In this document: positions 5,339 to 5,683 of the stretch, in pieces | Layout of the letters: every line of letters starts with the position of its first letter | Numbering within the stretch: the stretch's first letter is position 1 | From: a bacterium | Lineage (GTDB): Bacteria > Armatimonadota > Fimbriimonadia > Fimbriimonadales > JBAXQP01 | Assembly: GCA_037131655.1 (NCBI GenBank) | Contig: JBAXQP010000182.1 | Location: 1-5,683, forward strand | DNA length: 5,683 bases | Direction of reading: 5' to 3' | Translations under genes and position numbers: made by a program | The notes under the pieces: generated by a model | Seen by the model: only the letters and a program-made list of their open reading frames with translations | Database searches by the model: none | What the model was told of the DNA's origin: nothing

Positions 5339-5683
5339 TCAGTAAATGAAAGGGATGATCCTGTGTGTACGGCGGCGATAATCCTCATATTCAGGAAAAA
5401 CCGTACCCAGGGCTGACTCCTCTAGCAGTATACGGTAATACTGGAGTGCGCACCAGAGAAAGAAGACTGCGACCATGAACGGTGTTAACCGCAAGAACAG
5501 GTAGCCCAGGCAAAAAACGAATTCTCCCAGGTATAAATGATGCCGGACCCAGCGATAAGGGCCGCTTGTTACCAGACCGCGAACATCCGGTCTAATTCCG
5601 AAGTTCCGTCCCAGCCAAGCCAAACTTACGATTGAGAACACGAACCCCGCAAATACCAAAACCTCAGACACAAGCCGTAACAC
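5339..5683 (-). CDS. Isoprenylcysteine carboxyl methyltransferase-like membrane protein (partial, C-terminal part)
   Basis: The 114 visible residues run into the right edge, so the N-terminus lies outside; the GTG at the edge is only a possible start. The family (ICMT/PEMT-like membrane methyltransferases) uses S-adenosylmethionine to methylate lipids, prenyl-cysteine or other hydrophobic substrates. Seen: hydrophobic helices at about 5-24 and 55-82 of the fragment (the latter long enough for two); the family signature GLVTSGPYRWVRHHLYLGE (36-54); and the C-terminal signature EES (88-90) with FPEYEDYRRRTHRIIPFI (96-113), which in ICMT structures helps close the cofactor site. The usual RHP triplet reads RHH here, a likely single-base change (CAT for CCT). 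In bacteria the substrate of most members is unknown. The gene converges on the propeller gene across a 264-bp gap and shares no operon with anything visible. Confidence 0.82.
   Translation of the reverse strand: MLRLVSEVLVFAGFVFSIVSLAWLGRNFGIRPDVRGLVTSGPYRWVRHHLYLGEFVFCLGYLFLRLTPFMVAVFFLWCALQYYRILLEESALGTVFPEYEDYRRRTHRIIPFIY

Noticed and set aside
5082..5345. Short open frames on both strands in the convergent gap (82 and 67 codons)
   Set aside because: The minus-strand frame runs through the strong terminator stem, neither product shows a recognisable domain or signal, and neither has a convincing ribosome site.

Overview
The window most likely comes from a diderm (LPS- or lipooligosaccharide-bearing) bacterium of moderate GC content. 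Three things point that way: an LptF/LptG-type lipid-export permease, a secreted multi-domain protein with a Sec signal peptide, and a DUF3084 protein next to a RuvC/YqgF-fold nuclease. From memory, DUF3084 beside such a nuclease is typical of Cyanobacteria, Deinococcota and Armatimonadota. Armatimonadota is my tentative guess; no marker gene here decides it.

Layout. (1) Positions 26-3197, minus strand: a compact four-gene operon read right to left. The order is LptF/LptG-family permease (3197-2094), a 46-residue single-pass membrane microprotein (2078-1938), DUF3084 coiled-coil membrane protein (1926-439), and RuvC/YqgF-fold nuclease (442-26). Gaps are 15 nt, then 11 nt, then a 4-nt ATGA overlap, so the genes are almost certainly co-transcribed and probably translationally coupled. 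A perfect extended -10 element (TGGTATAAT, minus strand, 3290-3282) is the likely operon promoter. (2) Positions 3198-3466: a divergent intergenic region holding that promoter, a 10-bp palindrome and a 12-bp-stem inverted repeat just ahead of the plus-strand gene. (3) Positions 3467-5074, plus strand: a secreted protein with an N-terminal DUF11-like beta-sandwich that carries an EF-hand-like loop, followed by a PQQ-type beta-propeller of about eight repeats. It ends at a textbook intrinsic terminator (5099-5143). (4) Positions 5144-5338: a non-coding convergent gap with a second terminator-like hairpin. (5) Positions 5339-5683, minus strand: the C-terminal part of an ICMT/PEMT-like membrane methyltransferase, cut by the window edge.

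How they fit together. The permease, the microprotein and the DUF3084 protein are all predicted inner-membrane proteins. By the positive-inside rule the long DUF3084 coiled coil should lie outside the cytoplasm, where it could touch the periplasmic part of the permease. The nuclease has no obvious envelope role, and its coupling to the DUF3084 gene is the main puzzle. The divergent gene encodes an exported propeller protein of unknown function. No mobile elements, CRISPR arrays, tRNAs or rRNAs were seen.
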